In this document: positions 1 through 10,130 of the stretch, piece by piece
Layout of the letters: the number at the start of each line of letters is the position of its first letter
Position numbering within the stretch: the first letter of the stretch is position 1
Assembly (NCBI GenBank): GCA_003278425.1
Contig: QCFE01000003.1
Location: 61,377 to 125,376 of the forward strand
DNA from: Prochlorococcus sp. AG-363-B11
GTDB lineage: Bacteria > Cyanobacteriota > Cyanobacteriia > PCC-6307 > Cyanobiaceae
DNA length: 64,000 nt
Direction of reading: 5' to 3'
The notes under the pieces: model-generated
Seen by the model: only the letters and a program-made list of their open reading frames with translations
What the model was told of the DNA's origin: nothing
Database searches by the model: none
Program-made: the position numbers and the translations under genes

Positions 1-1
1 T

Positions 2-157
2 AGAATTTCAGGTAATTTGATCAAACAAATTTCTTCCGACCCTCGCGCTACTGTAATGGATTACAAGATGACAGACGGCGGAGGAGTAGGAGTTGTCTTA
101 AAGCTGGCAGATGGAACTAAGAATTGGTTCTTTGACAGTGAAGTTGGACGTGGGTGA
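2..157 (+). CDS. petP: PetP-like (DUF2862) protein, 3' end only
   Basis: The reading frame is open from the window edge to a TGA and encodes the last 51 residues of a small protein. The segment DYKMTDGGGVGVVLKLADG followed by NWFFDSE resembles the conserved core of cyanobacterial PetP/DUF2862 (YKMTDG-G-GVVV, then a WFF-acidic motif). PetP is a small cytosolic SH3-like subunit associated with the cytochrome b6f complex in Synechocystis. The N-terminus lies outside the window, so length cannot be judged. The stop overlaps the region of the chlG start, which suggests co-transcription. The symbol is an inference from motif recall. Confidence 0.6.
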   Translation, partial: RISGNLIKQISSDPRATVMDYKMTDGGGVGVVLKLADGTKNWFFDSEVGRG

Positions 158-168
158 GGAGCAGAAAC

Positions 169-1119
169 GTGAGTGATACTCGTCAGCTCCTTGGAATCAA
201 AGGAGGTTCTGAAACAACCAACATCTGGAAGCTGCGTCTGCAGCTAATGAAGCCCATTACATGGATACCTTTGCTTTGGGGAGTGGTTTGTGGTGCTGCG
301 GCAAGTGGTAATTATCATTGGAATATAAGTAATTTCCTCGCGTCGCTAGCTTGTATGGTCATGAGTGGTCCTCTCCTAACGGGCTACACGCAAACAATTA
401 ACGACTACTATGACAGGGAAATTGATGCTATCAACGAGCCTAGTCGTCCCATACCCTCAGGTGCGATCTCTTTAACCCAAGTACGATTACAAATCTTGGC
501 TCTTTTAGGAGCAGGTCTTGCTTGTGCATATGGTCTTGATAAATGGGCAGGACATTCTACTCCAACTGTATTATTACTAGCTCTTGGTGGTTCTTTTGTA
601 AGCTATATATATTCTGCACCACCATTAAAACTCAAACAAAATGGCTGGTTAGGAAATTATGCCCTTGGCGCAAGTTATATAGCTTTACCTTGGTGGGCAG
701 GACAAGCCCTTTTTGGAGAACTCACATGGACAACGGCTTTTTTAACTTTGGCTTACAGCCTATCTGGCTTAGGTATCGCAGTAATTAATGATTTTAAAAG
801 TGTAGAAGGAGACAGAGCCTTAGGCTTGAACTCTCTCCCTGTAGTCTTTGGTATCAGGAACGCAAGTTTTATCAGTGCAGGAATGATTAATATTTTTCAA
901 TTGGCGATGGTTGGGGTCCTAATAATTATTGGACAACATCTAGCTTCCGTCATTTTAGTCTTATTAATTGTTCCACAAATCACCTTTCAAGACATCTGGT
1001 TGCTAAGAGATCCTCTAGCATTTGATGTAAAATACCAAGCCAGTGCGCAACCTTTTCTTATTTTAGGAATGCTTGTAACAGCCATAGCCATAGGGCATAG
1101 CTCACTTATCAATCTTTAG
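169..1119 (+). CDS. chlG: Chlorophyll synthase ChlG (UbiA prenyltransferase family)
   Basis: This integral membrane enzyme esterifies (divinyl-)chlorophyllide a with phytyl or geranylgeranyl diphosphate, the last step of chlorophyll synthesis. The signature NDYYDREIDAINEPSRPIPSG region carries the Mg-diphosphate-binding N-x-x-x-D-x-x-x-D pattern of UbiA enzymes, and a second aspartate-rich site is INDFKSVEGD. About eight hydrophobic segments are visible. I prefer the GTG at 169 (316 aa) because AGGAG lies 7 nt upstream; an in-frame GTG at 154 would overlap the preceding stop. Its stop overlaps the next gene by one base, so the two are probably translationally coupled. Confidence 0.95.
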   Translation: MSDTRQLLGIKGGSETTNIWKLRLQLMKPITWIPLLWGVVCGAAASGNYHWNISNFLASLACMVMSGPLLTGYTQTINDYYDREIDAINEPSRPIPSGAISLTQVRLQILALLGAGLACAYGLDKWAGHSTPTVLLLALGGSFVSYIYSAPPLKLKQNGWLGNYALGASYIALPWWAGQALFGELTWTTAFLTLAYSLSGLGIAVINDFKSVEGDRALGLNSLPVVFGIRNASFISAGMINIFQLAMVGVLIIIGQHLASVILVLLIVPQITFQDIWLLRDPLAFDVKYQASAQPFLILGMLVTAIAIGHSSLINL

Positions 1120-2960
1120 TGCGCATAAAAATTAAAGCATGCTTCCTATTAGCAACAAGTGGGTTAATTTTAGGTTCATGTATAGCTATAACAGAGAATT
1201 TTGTAAGTAAGTCAATAGACTCGACACTTCCTCCTACTAGCAAGATCAGTAAATTTAATAGACCAGGGACGATCGAATTATTTGCTTCAAAAGGAGAAAT
1301 TATTCAAAAGCTTGGGCCAGTAACCCGTGAAAAGATGAGCTCAGGTGCAATCCCTCAAATAATTAAGAATGCTTTTATAGCTTCAGAAGATAGACGTTTC
1401 TATAAACACAAAGGCATTGACTTATGGAGTATAAGCAGGGCAATGATTACAAATATCAAAGAACGGGCAATCGTCGAGGGTGGGAGCACTATTACACAAC
1501 AATTGGCAAGAATGGTCTTTTTGAATCAGGACAAAACTATTCAGAGGAAAGTCAAAGAAATGGCTCTTGCATTCAAGCTTGAAAGGAATCTTACTAAAGA
1601 AGAAATCATCGAGCAATACCTAAATAATGTCTACCTGGGATCCAATGCCTATGGAATTTCAGATGCAGCATGGATTTACTTCAAGAAAACACCTGATTTA
1701 CTAACACTTGAAGAAGTTGCCCTAATTGCTGGATTAGCACCAGCACCATCTCTATACTCCCCTTTAGTAAATAGCGATCTAGCCCTCAAGCGTAGGTATA
1801 TTGTACTTCATAAAATGAGAATAGAAAACTTCATATCCAAGTCAGAATTGTCAGCGGCTTTAGACAAGCCATTAAAGCTTCAACCAGCAGCACCGAAATA
1901 CCTTAGAAGCAAAGCACCTTTCTTTACAGATTTTATAGAACAAAAGCTTCCTGAACTTTTATCTAAAGAGGATATAGAAGTTGGAGGATTGAAAATTAAA
2001 ACTAGTCTTTTTCTTGATTGGCAAGAAAAAGCTAAAGAGGTCATTAGTAAGCAAACACCAATCAATAGTGAGGTAGCAATTGTTTCTATTCAACCTAGTA
2101 GCGGACTAATCAGAGTACTTGTAGGTGGCAAGGATTATGGTAAAAATCAATTCAACAGGGCCACTCAGGCATTAAGGTCACCGGGTTCAACATTTAAGAT
2201 TTTCCCTTATCTCGCTGCAATCAACGAAGGTTATGAACCAGAAGATCTTCTCTATGATACGCCAAGATGTTGGTATGGGTATTGCCCTAAAAACTTTGGG
2301 AACTTATACCTAGGGGAAGTCTCCATAACAGAAGCATTTACACACTCATTAAATACAATTGCAGTTGACCTCCTAGCAAAGGTTGGTTTTGAAAAGGTAA
2401 TAGCAACTGCAAACAAATTTGGGATAGGAAATGAGCGCGAGCTCGAAAACTATTACCCTTTAGCCATTGGTGCATATGAAGAAACCGTTTTGAATATGAC
2501 TGCTGCTTATGCTGGTATTACAAATAGGGGGTTATATATTAGACCATCTGCGATTGAAGAAATAAGAGGTCCTGGTAATAAGATTCTTTGGAGTCATAAT
2601 AAAAATAAAAACAATACTAAAAGAGCTATTTCAACAAAACTAGCCGACAAGATGAATTGGATGCTACAACAAGTAATTTTATATGGTTCTGGCATAGCCG
2701 CCTCACTTGAAGATAGAGAAGTCGCGGGGAAAACAGGAACTTCAGAAGGCAATCGCGATCTTTGGTTCATTGGATCTATTCCTCAAATTACAACTGGGAT
2801 TTGGTTTGGGAATGACAACAACGAAGTAATACAAGGTACTAGTGGTGATGCTGCTTTAACCTGGAAGCAATTTATGGAAAAAATCACTATTGATATGGAA
2901 ATCAAAGATTTCCCAAAGAGTCCTTCCCAATCAATTCTCAAACCCAATGACAATGAATAA
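1119..2960 (+). CDS. Class A penicillin-binding protein (glycosyltransferase/transpeptidase)
   Basis: This is a bifunctional peptidoglycan synthase of 613 aa with one N-terminal membrane segment (about residues 5-25). The GT51 glycosyltransferase domain has the EDRRFYKHKGID motif near residue 90 and GGSTITQQLA near 121. The transpeptidase domain has SxxK (STFK, catalytic Ser about 357), SLN at about 410 and KTG at about 538. It is short for the class because it lacks long C-terminal extensions, which fits cyanobacterial PBP1-type proteins. A GTG start overlaps the chlG stop by one base (TAGTG). It ends 8 bp before the convergent rsmB gene. Confidence 0.93.
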   Translation: MRIKIKACFLLATSGLILGSCIAITENFVSKSIDSTLPPTSKISKFNRPGTIELFASKGEIIQKLGPVTREKMSSGAIPQIIKNAFIASEDRRFYKHKGIDLWSISRAMITNIKERAIVEGGSTITQQLARMVFLNQDKTIQRKVKEMALAFKLERNLTKEEIIEQYLNNVYLGSNAYGISDAAWIYFKKTPDLLTLEEVALIAGLAPAPSLYSPLVNSDLALKRRYIVLHKMRIENFISKSELSAALDKPLKLQPAAPKYLRSKAPFFTDFIEQKLPELLSKEDIEVGGLKIKTSLFLDWQEKAKEVISKQTPINSEVAIVSIQPSSGLIRVLVGGKDYGKNQFNRATQALRSPGSTFKIFPYLAAINEGYEPEDLLYDTPRCWYGYCPKNFGNLYLGEVSITEAFTHSLNTIAVDLLAKVGFEKVIATANKFGIGNERELENYYPLAIGAYEETVLNMTAAYAGITNRGLYIRPSAIEEIRGPGNKILWSHNKNKNNTKRAISTKLADKMNWMLQQVILYGSGIAASLEDREVAGKTGTSEGNRDLWFIGSIPQITTGIWFGNDNNEVIQGTSGDAALTWKQFMEKITIDMEIKDFPKSPSQSILKPNDNE

Positions 2961-2968
2961 TTTCTTAT

Positions 2969-4303
2969 CTACATAAGTGAATCGATAATTGCAGCATAAA
3001 AGCCATCCCCTCCATGCACGTCACCTTGCCATAATTGTTTCTGATAGCTAACTAATAGATGCTCGTGATTTGAAATAAAATTATCTATTTGTTTTGAATT
3101 TTCGTCAGGGTTAATAGTGCAGGTCGAGTATACAATTTTTCCACCAGGTCTTAACAAAGGCAAGATTCCTTCCAAAAGCTTTTTCTGGAGCCGTATTAAT
3201 TGCTCTATTTTAGTAGGTGTCATCCGCCACCTTAAATCAGGGTTTCGTGCCAATGTTCCCAACCCCGAACATGGTGCATCTAACAAAATCTTGTGAAAGT
3301 AACCTTTCCATAATGGTTTATGAAACACCAGGGCTGACGAGTCCGCCAAAAGAAAAGCGGCGCCTTTTAATCCAAGACGGGTAATATTGACATTAGTTTT
3401 TTCTAATCTTTTACGAGAGTTATCGACAGCCCAAACTTCTCCTTCATCATTCATCAATTCCAAAAGATGACTCGTTTTCCCTCCTGGGGCTGCACACGCA
3501 TCAAGGATACATTCTCCTGGGTTAACTGATAGAAGCGGAGAGATCCATTGAGAGGAACGATCTTGAACAGACCATTCTCCTTCTTTATAGCCAGGCCATT
3601 CGCACAAATCACCTGTCCCAGATGTAATTCTCAACCCATAAGGACAGCCTTCTATCAAACTGCTCTCGATACCACTATCTTTTAATTTCTGCTGGACATT
3701 ATCAACATTGGATCGTCGGCAATTAACCCTTAAATCAAGTGTAGGTGTCTTATTTGAAGCAGCTGCAATCTGTATAGCAACTTGCTCACCTTTCCATCGA
3801 ATCAAATCATCAGCAAGCCAGAGAGGAATCGAATACTTTTGAGCCAACTGCTCTTTATGGCATTCTGGTAGTGGTAGTATTTCACCATTTACATGAGCCA
3901 AAGCTGCTTTCCTTAACAGAGCATTAACAACTGAAGTAAGACGTTTCAATTGATTCTCTTTAGCAATTTGCACTGTGGTATTAACAGCAGCCGAGACTGG
4001 AATTCGATCCATGTAGAAAATTTGATACAGTCCTATATGCAACAGCCAACGAAGCAGCGGGGGCTGCTTATTTGATGGCATCTTTGCTAAATAATCAATC
4101 CAAGAATCCAATTGCTGGCGCTGACGGATAGAGCCGCATACCAATTCAGTAACCAATGCTCTATCAAGTACACTCAAGTTATATTTATTGAATACACGTT
4201 CTATAGCCACATCAGAGAAAGTCCCACTAGCAACAAATTGAAGAGCTTTCCATGCTGCAGTTCTAGATAATGAGCCTTTAGTGAATTTCTCTTCAGAAAT
4301 AAT
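2969..4303 (-). CDS. rsmB: 16S rRNA m5C967 methyltransferase RsmB (Sun), apparent AUU start
   Basis: This SAM-dependent enzyme methylates C967 of 16S rRNA. It has an N-terminal NusB-like domain followed by a Rossmann methyltransferase with the DACAAPGGKT SAM motif, LDAPCSGLG (PC motif) and STCTINPDEN (catalytic TC motif). The first ATG/GTG/TTG in frame is the GTG at 4210, which would remove about 30 conserved residues of the NusB-like domain. The frame stays open upstream and encodes SRTAAWKALQFVASGTFSD, typical of the family, back to a stop just before AGGAG. The only plausible start is an ATT at 4301-4303, 7 nt after that Shine-Dalgarno sequence (444 aa). ATT/AUU is a known rare initiator (infC). 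The gene identity is firm; the start is inferred. Confidence 0.88.
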   Translation of the reverse strand: MISEEKFTKGSLSRTAAWKALQFVASGTFSDVAIERVFNKYNLSVLDRALVTELVCGSIRQRQQLDSWIDYLAKMPSNKQPPLLRWLLHIGLYQIFYMDRIPVSAAVNTTVQIAKENQLKRLTSVVNALLRKAALAHVNGEILPLPECHKEQLAQKYSIPLWLADDLIRWKGEQVAIQIAAASNKTPTLDLRVNCRRSNVDNVQQKLKDSGIESSLIEGCPYGLRITSGTGDLCEWPGYKEGEWSVQDRSSQWISPLLSVNPGECILDACAAPGGKTSHLLELMNDEGEVWAVDNSRKRLEKTNVNITRLGLKGAAFLLADSSALVFHKPLWKGYFHKILLDAPCSGLGTLARNPDLRWRMTPTKIEQLIRLQKKLLEGILPLLRPGGKIVYSTCTINPDENSKQIDNFISNHEHLLVSYQKQLWQGDVHGGDGFYAAIIDSLM

Positions 4304-4496
4304 TCTTGTGCTCCTTTAAGAAAATCTATATTTACCAAGTTAATATTAAAGTAGTTCGATATAGATTCTTCTTGGAGAATGAATAATTGTCAGCAAGCTA
4401 TTACTTAAAATACCTTCTAGATTTTAAGAGATCTCCCCCCACCCCTTACAAAGCTGCTCTAGCTAAGAATGTTCTTTGAGAAACAATTTTAATTTC

Positions 4497-5186
4497 ATGC
4501 CTCTCCTACCACGGCGATTTGAAAAAATCAAATCAGTTTTAAAGCGTCGAATGTCCAACCTAACAATCCTAACTGAAGAGATAGAAAAGCCTCACAACCT
4601 TTCAGCAATTCTTAGAACATGTGATGCGGTAGGCGTTCTAGAGGCACATGCAGTTTTCAAAGAAAATAGAATCCCCACTTTCAATAGTACTGCTCAAGGA
4701 AGTCAGAAATGGGTCAAACTAAACAAACACGAAAGCATTGAAGCTGCAATCAAATCTCTAAAAGAAATGGGGTTCAAGCTATATGGAACTAATCTTCATA
4801 ATGATGCTAAGGATTATCGTATGTTTGATTACAGAGGAGCAACAGCATTTGTAATGGGAGCTGAGAAATGGGGGTTAAGCAAATCAGCATCAGCCTTAGT
4901 AGACGAGTCGATTTTTATACCGATGAGAGGCATGGTTCAATCTCTCAATGTATCCGTAGCCTCAGCTGCATTGCTCTTTGAAGCATTAAGACAACGTGAA
5001 GAAAGTGGGAATCATACAGATTCAAAGCAAAGTATAAATGAACATTTATACAAAAAAACCTTATTTGAATGGTGTTACCCTGAGGTGGCAGATTGGTGCA
5101 AAAGCAATGGTCGTGATTATCCGAATTTAAGTTCAGATGGAGAGATCATAGAAAATCTTCCTAGAACAAAAAAATTTCATTGCTAA
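4497..5186 (+). CDS. trmH: tRNA (guanosine-18-2'-O)-methyltransferase TrmH
   Basis: This SPOUT-class enzyme methylates the ribose of G18 in tRNA. The N-terminus MPLLPRRFEKIKSVLKRRM and the following EKPHNLSAILRTCDAVGV are TrmH-specific. The C-terminal trefoil-knot motifs are AFVMGAEKWGLS, IPMRGMVQSLNVSVA and a leucine-rich helix. I chose ATG 4497 (229 aa), where family conservation begins; a TTG at 4476 would add seven residues. It is divergent from rsmB with about 190 bp between them that contains no other gene I can see. Confidence 0.93.
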   Translation: MPLLPRRFEKIKSVLKRRMSNLTILTEEIEKPHNLSAILRTCDAVGVLEAHAVFKENRIPTFNSTAQGSQKWVKLNKHESIEAAIKSLKEMGFKLYGTNLHNDAKDYRMFDYRGATAFVMGAEKWGLSKSASALVDESIFIPMRGMVQSLNVSVASAALLFEALRQREESGNHTDSKQSINEHLYKKTLFEWCYPEVADWCKSNGRDYPNLSSDGEIIENLPRTKKFHC

Positions 5187-5231
5187 GATTTTTAAAAATC
5201 ACATGAATTTTAATATCTTCTTGAATATTTC

Positions 5232-6086
5232 CTAACTCTCACAAATTATATCTTCCAATGCTTCACCTAATAAAGACAAGGAAAGTACTAGTCCAAACAT
5301 GGCTATCCCCGGATAAAGCGCTGTCCACCAAATGCCTACCGGAACAGCATCTAAAGCCATATTCAAATCACTCCCCCATTCTGGAATAGTTTCAGGCAAC
5401 CCCAAGCCAAGGAAGCCAAGTCCACCCAACACTAAAACAGCATCAGCAGCATTTAAGGTCAATAGGACAGGAACAGAAGTAATGACATTCTTGAAAAGGT
5501 ATCTTCTCATAACCCACAGAGAACCTGCTCCCATTGCTCTAGCAGCTTCCACATATAGCTCTGTTTTTACTTGTCCAGTTTGATTCCTAACGACACGAAA
5601 ATACTGAGGGATATAAACAACGCATAATGCAATTGCTGCATTGAAGATTCCACGTCCCAATACAAATGCAATAACTACTGAAAGCAAAAGGACTGGGACT
5701 GTATAAAGAGTTTCCATTATTAAGACTAGTGTGCGATCTATAATGCCGCCTGCGTAACCGCTAAGAATTCCAACAGGGACGCCAATAAAGACGGCAAGTG
5801 TGACTGCTAAAAAAACCACCTGAAGAGCTACACCTGTACCCTGTAATGTTCTCGCACATACATCTCTACCTAAGCGATCAGTTCCACACCAATGTTCCAA
5901 TGAGGGTGGCGCATACATTGGACTATCCAAACCAAGCTGCCCATCATCTAAAAGACCTAAGCTAATCAAAAGTGGTGTAAGCAAAGCAACCATCAAGTAA
6001 GCTCCCAACAACCAGATCCCCCAAGTCGCCATTTTGACAGAAAGTTTTTTAGAGCCTTGTTTCCAAAATACAGACAAATATCTCAA
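5232..6086 (-). CDS. ABC transporter permease, DppC/peptide-nickel type
   Basis: This is an inner-membrane permease of the oligopeptide/nickel importer family, 284 aa, with about five to six hydrophobic helices. The CGTDRLGRDVCART segment and the cytoplasmic EAARAMGAGSL loop are characteristic of DppC/OppC. No partner permease, ATPase or binding protein lies beside it, so the other subunits must be encoded elsewhere. The reading frame begins with TTG; an in-frame ATG 18 codons in would still leave the first helix. The substrate cannot be read from the sequence. Confidence 0.85.
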   Translation of the reverse strand: MRYLSVFWKQGSKKLSVKMATWGIWLLGAYLMVALLTPLLISLGLLDDGQLGLDSPMYAPPSLEHWCGTDRLGRDVCARTLQGTGVALQVVFLAVTLAVFIGVPVGILSGYAGGIIDRTLVLIMETLYTVPVLLLSVVIAFVLGRGIFNAAIALCVVYIPQYFRVVRNQTGQVKTELYVEAARAMGAGSLWVMRRYLFKNVITSVPVLLTLNAADAVLVLGGLGFLGLGLPETIPEWGSDLNMALDAVPVGIWWTALYPGIAMFGLVLSLSLLGEALEDIICES

Positions 6087-6172
6087 ATTAAAAAGTCATA
6101 CTATAAAAATCATAATAAAAGGTAGAAAGCATTTTCCGCTAGCGCTTATATATATATAAATTAAAAATCAGC

Positions 6173-6337
6173 ATGACTTACAAGAACCAAGGGCTAACAG
6201 TTGGAGAATTGACTATAGCTGTAGCTGTACTAATCCTTATAGGTTTAATATGGTCAAATCTAGGGGAAAAAGAAAGTTCCAGAACCAGCTTCCTTCTCTT
6301 GCAACCTTCAATTTACCTATTAAACAGCCTTAATTAG
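6173..6337 (+). CDS. 54-aa pilin-like small protein (class III signal-like N-terminus)
   Basis: A short ORF lies in the gap between the permease and lepA. It begins MTYKNQG followed by LTVGELTIAVAVLILIGLI. A glycine at residue 7, glutamate at +5 after it (residue 12) and an immediate run of about 16 hydrophobic residues reproduce the type IV prepilin/pseudopilin pattern. The remaining 24 residues are too short for a pilin globular domain. It could be a minor pilin-like membrane peptide, a degenerate pseudopilin, or chance resemblance. The opposite orientation to both neighbours means it needs its own promoter. No function is assigned. Confidence 0.5.
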   Translation: MTYKNQGLTVGELTIAVAVLILIGLIWSNLGEKESSRTSFLLLQPSIYLLNSLN

Positions 6338-6399
6338 AGTCAGCCTTATTTCTTTTCTCATTCTCAAAAAAATTAGAATTTTATAACATTTTAAGAGTC

Positions 6400-8214
6400 T
6401 TATGTTTGTTGGTTCAATTTCAGAACTGCCATAAAGGCCTCTTGTGGTACATCTACTTTCCCCATAGATTTCATCCTTTTCTTACCCTTCGCTTGTTTCT
6501 TAAGTAATTTTTTCTTACGTGAAATATCTCCTCCATAACATTTTGCTAGAACATCCTTACGCAAAGCGCTAATACTTTCACTAGCTATAACTCTGCTTCC
6601 AATAGAAGCCTGTAAAGGGATCTTAAACTGCTGTTTTGGTATGAGTTCCTTTAATTTTTCTACCAAGCCTCTACCTACACCATAAGCCTTCTCCCTATGA
6701 ACAATTGTTGTTAAGGGATCTGCTCGTTCCGCATTAATTAAAACGTCTAACCTTACGAGGTCATTCTTACGGTAACCAATTAAATGATATTCCATAGAAG
6801 CGTAACCCTTAGTACGACTCTTCATTTGATCAAAGAAATCTGTAACAACTTCCGCTAAGGGCATCTCGTAAATAAGAGTAACTCGATCAGTAGTTATAAA
6901 TTTCATATCAACAAAATCTCCTCGTCGATCCTGGCATAACCCCATTAAGGTACCGTTATAATCGTTGGGTGCATAAATCTCAATGCGAACGTAAGGTTCT
7001 TCTATAGATTCACGTTTCTGTGGGTCAGGCAATGTTGCTGGGTTATCAATTAAAAGAATTTCTCCGTCAATCATGTTGACCTGATAAATAACAGATGGAG
7101 CAGTAACTATTAAATCAAGATCATATTCACGTTCCAATCTTTCTTGAACTATTTCCATATGAAGCAACCCAAGGAATCCACAACGGAACCCAAAACCCAT
7201 TGCACTACTGGTTTCAGGCTCATACTTCAAAGCAGCATCTGAAAGTTGCAGCTTATCTAACGCTTCTCTTAAGTCTGGATATTGATCTGCGTCTGTAGGG
7301 AACAAGCCGCAAAACACCATAGGTTTTGCTTCTGTATATCCTGGCAAGGGCTCTTCTGCTGGCTGATTCAGTAATGTAATAGTGTCACCAACACGAGCAT
7401 CTGAGACAGCCTTTATTGATGCTGCTAAGTAACCCACTTCTCCTGCATGTAATTCACCTACTTTAACTTGATCTGGGGCCATTATTCCTATTTCATCAAG
7501 CTCATAGCTCTTTTTACTAGCCATGAGAAGAACTTTATCTCTAGATGCAATACTTCCGGCAAGTACACGAAAGTAAACAATTACGCCTCTATAGGGATCG
7601 TAATAAGAGTCAAAGATCAAGGCTTTAGTAGGTTCACTTAGTCGGTCTTGCGGAGGTGGAATCCGATCGACTACAGCCTGCAGAATGTCACTAACACCTA
7701 GTCCTGTTTTTGCAGAACATGCAATAGCATTAGATGTATCTAAACCAATAATTGATTCAATTTCCTGCTTAATCCGTTCAGAGTCAGAACCTGGGAGGTC
7801 AACTTTGTTTAAAACAGGAATAATTTCTAAATCATTTTCTAAAGCTAAATAAACATTTGCCAAAGTTTGAGCTTCAACACCCTGGCTTGCATCAACAACT
7901 AATAAGGCTCCCTCACAGGCTTGCAAAGATCGGCTTACTTCATAAGAGAAATCAACATGACCTGGCGTATCAATTAAGTTCAGGACATAATCTTCACCAT
8001 CATTGGCAGAGTAATTCATTCTTGCTGCTTGAAGCTTAATTGTAATTCCTCGCTCTCTTTCAAGATCCATATTGTCTAAGAACTGCTCCTGCATATCTCT
8101 AGAAGAAACAGTGCCTGTTTCCTGTAAAAGGCGGTCTGCCAATGTTGATTTACCATGATCAATATGGGCAATTATGCAAAAATTTCTCAATCGTGAAACG
8201 GGTACATCAGTCAT
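6400..8214 (-). CDS. lepA: Elongation factor 4 (LepA) GTPase
   Basis: This ribosome-associated GTPase acts on stalled or back-translocating ribosomes. At 604 aa it has the usual length. The G domain is clear: AHIDHGKS (P-loop, residues 16-23), the ERERGITIK switch I, DTPGH, and NKVD. These are followed by EF-G-like domains and the LepA-specific C-terminus ([23 protein letters not shown]). It is transcribed leftward behind mqo. Confidence 0.97.
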   Translation of the reverse strand: MTDVPVSRLRNFCIIAHIDHGKSTLADRLLQETGTVSSRDMQEQFLDNMDLERERGITIKLQAARMNYSANDGEDYVLNLIDTPGHVDFSYEVSRSLQACEGALLVVDASQGVEAQTLANVYLALENDLEIIPVLNKVDLPGSDSERIKQEIESIIGLDTSNAIACSAKTGLGVSDILQAVVDRIPPPQDRLSEPTKALIFDSYYDPYRGVIVYFRVLAGSIASRDKVLLMASKKSYELDEIGIMAPDQVKVGELHAGEVGYLAASIKAVSDARVGDTITLLNQPAEEPLPGYTEAKPMVFCGLFPTDADQYPDLREALDKLQLSDAALKYEPETSSAMGFGFRCGFLGLLHMEIVQERLEREYDLDLIVTAPSVIYQVNMIDGEILLIDNPATLPDPQKRESIEEPYVRIEIYAPNDYNGTLMGLCQDRRGDFVDMKFITTDRVTLIYEMPLAEVVTDFFDQMKSRTKGYASMEYHLIGYRKNDLVRLDVLINAERADPLTTIVHREKAYGVGRGLVEKLKELIPKQQFKIPLQASIGSRVIASESISALRKDVLAKCYGGDISRKKKLLKKQAKGKKRMKSMGKVDVPQEAFMAVLKLNQQT

Positions 8215-8301
8215 GTGATTTCAATTAACTAAAATTGTTGCTGTAGCAATTTGTGGGATGAAGGAATAAATTTCCCATTTAAATAAGTCTTGACTAATCA
8301 C

Positions 8302-9792
8302 TTATCTCAATCCAAGCAGAGAATCACTCCGATGTCGAAGTTGATCCAACAAGCTTTCATCAGAGATAAGGTCCTTCCCAAAACTTGGCAACAGTTTTTT
8401 TAATCTCTTTTGCCAAATATCAGTAGACATTTTCTCAAGCCAACAACTTTGCAAAACTTCCAACATAATTGATACAGCAGTGCTGGCACCTGGTGAGGCC
8501 CCCAACAAAGCTGCTAAAGAGCCATCTGAAGAAGCAACTACTTCTGTTCCCAATTTCAACATTCCGCCATCTTTCGTCATCTTAATAATCTGTACTCTCT
8601 GCCCTGCAATAGACAATGTCCAATCATCGGAGTTTGCTTGGGGGAAGAACTCTTTCAATGCATTCATTCGAGCAGAATGGTCAAGCTGGAGCTGGCCAAG
8701 AAGGTAATTAATCAAATCGAAATTCTTAAATCCAGCTTGAATCATAGGGAAGGCATTAGAAAGTTTAATGGTCCTAAAAAAATCAAACCTTGAGCCGTTT
8801 TTCAGAAACTTAGTGTTAAAGCCGGCAAATGGTCCAAACAACAGCGACCTTTTACCTTTTATCCATCGCGTATCTAAATGTGGTACAGACATTGGAGGAG
8901 CACCTACTGCGCTTTTACCGTAAACCTTTGCATTGTGCATTTTTGTCAGACTTGGGTCATTACAAACAAGCCATTGCCCGCTTACAGGGAACCCTCCATA
9001 AGACTTACTTTCAGGAATGCCAGATTTCTGTAATAAAGACAATGCTCCACCGCCAGCTCCAAGGAAAACAAATGGTGTCTCCACAAAATACTCACCTTTT
9101 GTACCAGCTAAAGAAAGTCGCCATGACTTATCGTTAGACCTACTTATACTAATAACTTCAGTAGATAGTCTGAGTTCTACGGCTCCCGAAAGTTGTAATT
9201 CATTTAAATATGCAATAGTTAAAGCTCCAAAATCAATATCTGTACCTCGAGCAACACGTGTTGCTGCTACTTTCTGGCCTGAATCTCGAGCATTCATTAT
9301 TAAAGGCATCCATTCCTTGATCTCCTCCTCATCCTCGCTCCATTCCATGTCCTGAAAAGCATTTCTCACACTTAGATTCATATACCTTTGCCTTAGAAGT
9401 GCAATATTTGTTTCACTAGAGACAAAACTCATATGAGGCAAACTATGTAAAAAGCTTGCTGGTGAAATCTTCCCAAGTTCTGTCAATGAAGCCCAAAGTT
9501 CCAAACTTCTTTCAAAAGCAGAATTAATTGCCAAAGCCTGAGAGATTTCCAAGCTTCCATCTGGTTTTAAAGGAGTGTAATTAAATTCACAATTAGCAGC
9601 ATGTCCTGTACCCGAATTATTAATAGCAGCACTGCTTTCTAATGCGGGTGCTCCCAATCTCTCAATAATTAGGATTCGCATTTCTGGCTCTAGTTCATGA
9701 AGCAATAAAGCCAAAGTGGAACTCATGATTCCAGCACCAACTAATACTGCATCAAATCGAGCTTCAGAACCTATAGCGTCAGATACAACCAA
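8302..9792 (-). CDS. mqo: Malate:quinone oxidoreductase
   Basis: This FAD-dependent peripheral membrane enzyme oxidises malate to oxaloacetate and passes electrons to the quinone pool, replacing NAD-malate dehydrogenase. The N-terminal dinucleotide-binding motif [18 protein letters not shown] (residues 14-31) and the conserved [17 protein letters not shown] block identify Mqo, with [16 protein letters not shown] near the C-terminus. Its 496 aa is normal. The start is TTG at 9792; no ATG lies nearby before the FAD motif. In picocyanobacteria it completes part of the incomplete TCA cycle. Confidence 0.95.
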   Translation of the reverse strand: MVVSDAIGSEARFDAVLVGAGIMSSTLALLLHELEPEMRILIIERLGAPALESSAAINNSGTGHAANCEFNYTPLKPDGSLEISQALAINSAFERSLELWASLTELGKISPASFLHSLPHMSFVSSETNIALLRQRYMNLSVRNAFQDMEWSEDEEEIKEWMPLIMNARDSGQKVAATRVARGTDIDFGALTIAYLNELQLSGAVELRLSTEVISISRSNDKSWRLSLAGTKGEYFVETPFVFLGAGGGALSLLQKSGIPESKSYGGFPVSGQWLVCNDPSLTKMHNAKVYGKSAVGAPPMSVPHLDTRWIKGKRSLLFGPFAGFNTKFLKNGSRFDFFRTIKLSNAFPMIQAGFKNFDLINYLLGQLQLDHSARMNALKEFFPQANSDDWTLSIAGQRVQIIKMTKDGGMLKLGTEVVASSDGSLAALLGASPGASTAVSIMLEVLQSCWLEKMSTDIWQKRLKKLLPSFGKDLISDESLLDQLRHRSDSLLGLR

Positions 9793-9861
9793 AGTCTAGA
9801 TTTTTCCTATAAGGTCAATATATGATTAGGCTAATCCCAATTCTACGAAATAAACAACCTT

Positions 9862-10107
9862 ATGGAAAATGAAAGCATGGCACTTACTCATGAAAATGTT
9901 GAAAAAGTTCTAGATGAACTAAGACCCTTTCTTATGGCAGATGGAGGTAATGTAGAGATTGTAGAGATTGATGGTCCAATAGTAAAAGTTCGATTACAAG
10001 GTGCTTGTGGGAGCTGCCCTAGCAGCACAATGACACTGAAAATGGGTATAGAGAGAAAGCTAATAGAAATGATCCCTGAAGTAAGCGAAGTTATTCAAGT
10101 ACTTTGA
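9862..10107 (+). CDS. Nfu-type Fe-S cluster scaffold (NifU C-terminal domain)
   Basis: This single-domain 81-aa protein binds and delivers [4Fe-4S] clusters, a role important for photosystem I assembly in cyanobacteria. The CGSC motif in [21 protein letters not shown] supplies the two cluster ligands per subunit. [14 protein letters not shown] is the classic start of the NifU-C fold. ATG 9862 gives [13 protein letters not shown]; an alternative ATG at 9877 would remove five residues. It is transcribed divergently from mqo with a 69-bp gap. Confidence 0.93.
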   Translation: MENESMALTHENVEKVLDELRPFLMADGGNVEIVEIDGPIVKVRLQGACGSCPSSTMTLKMGIERKLIEMIPEVSEVIQVL

Positions 10108-10130
10108 TTTCTAATTATTCAAAGCGTTAA

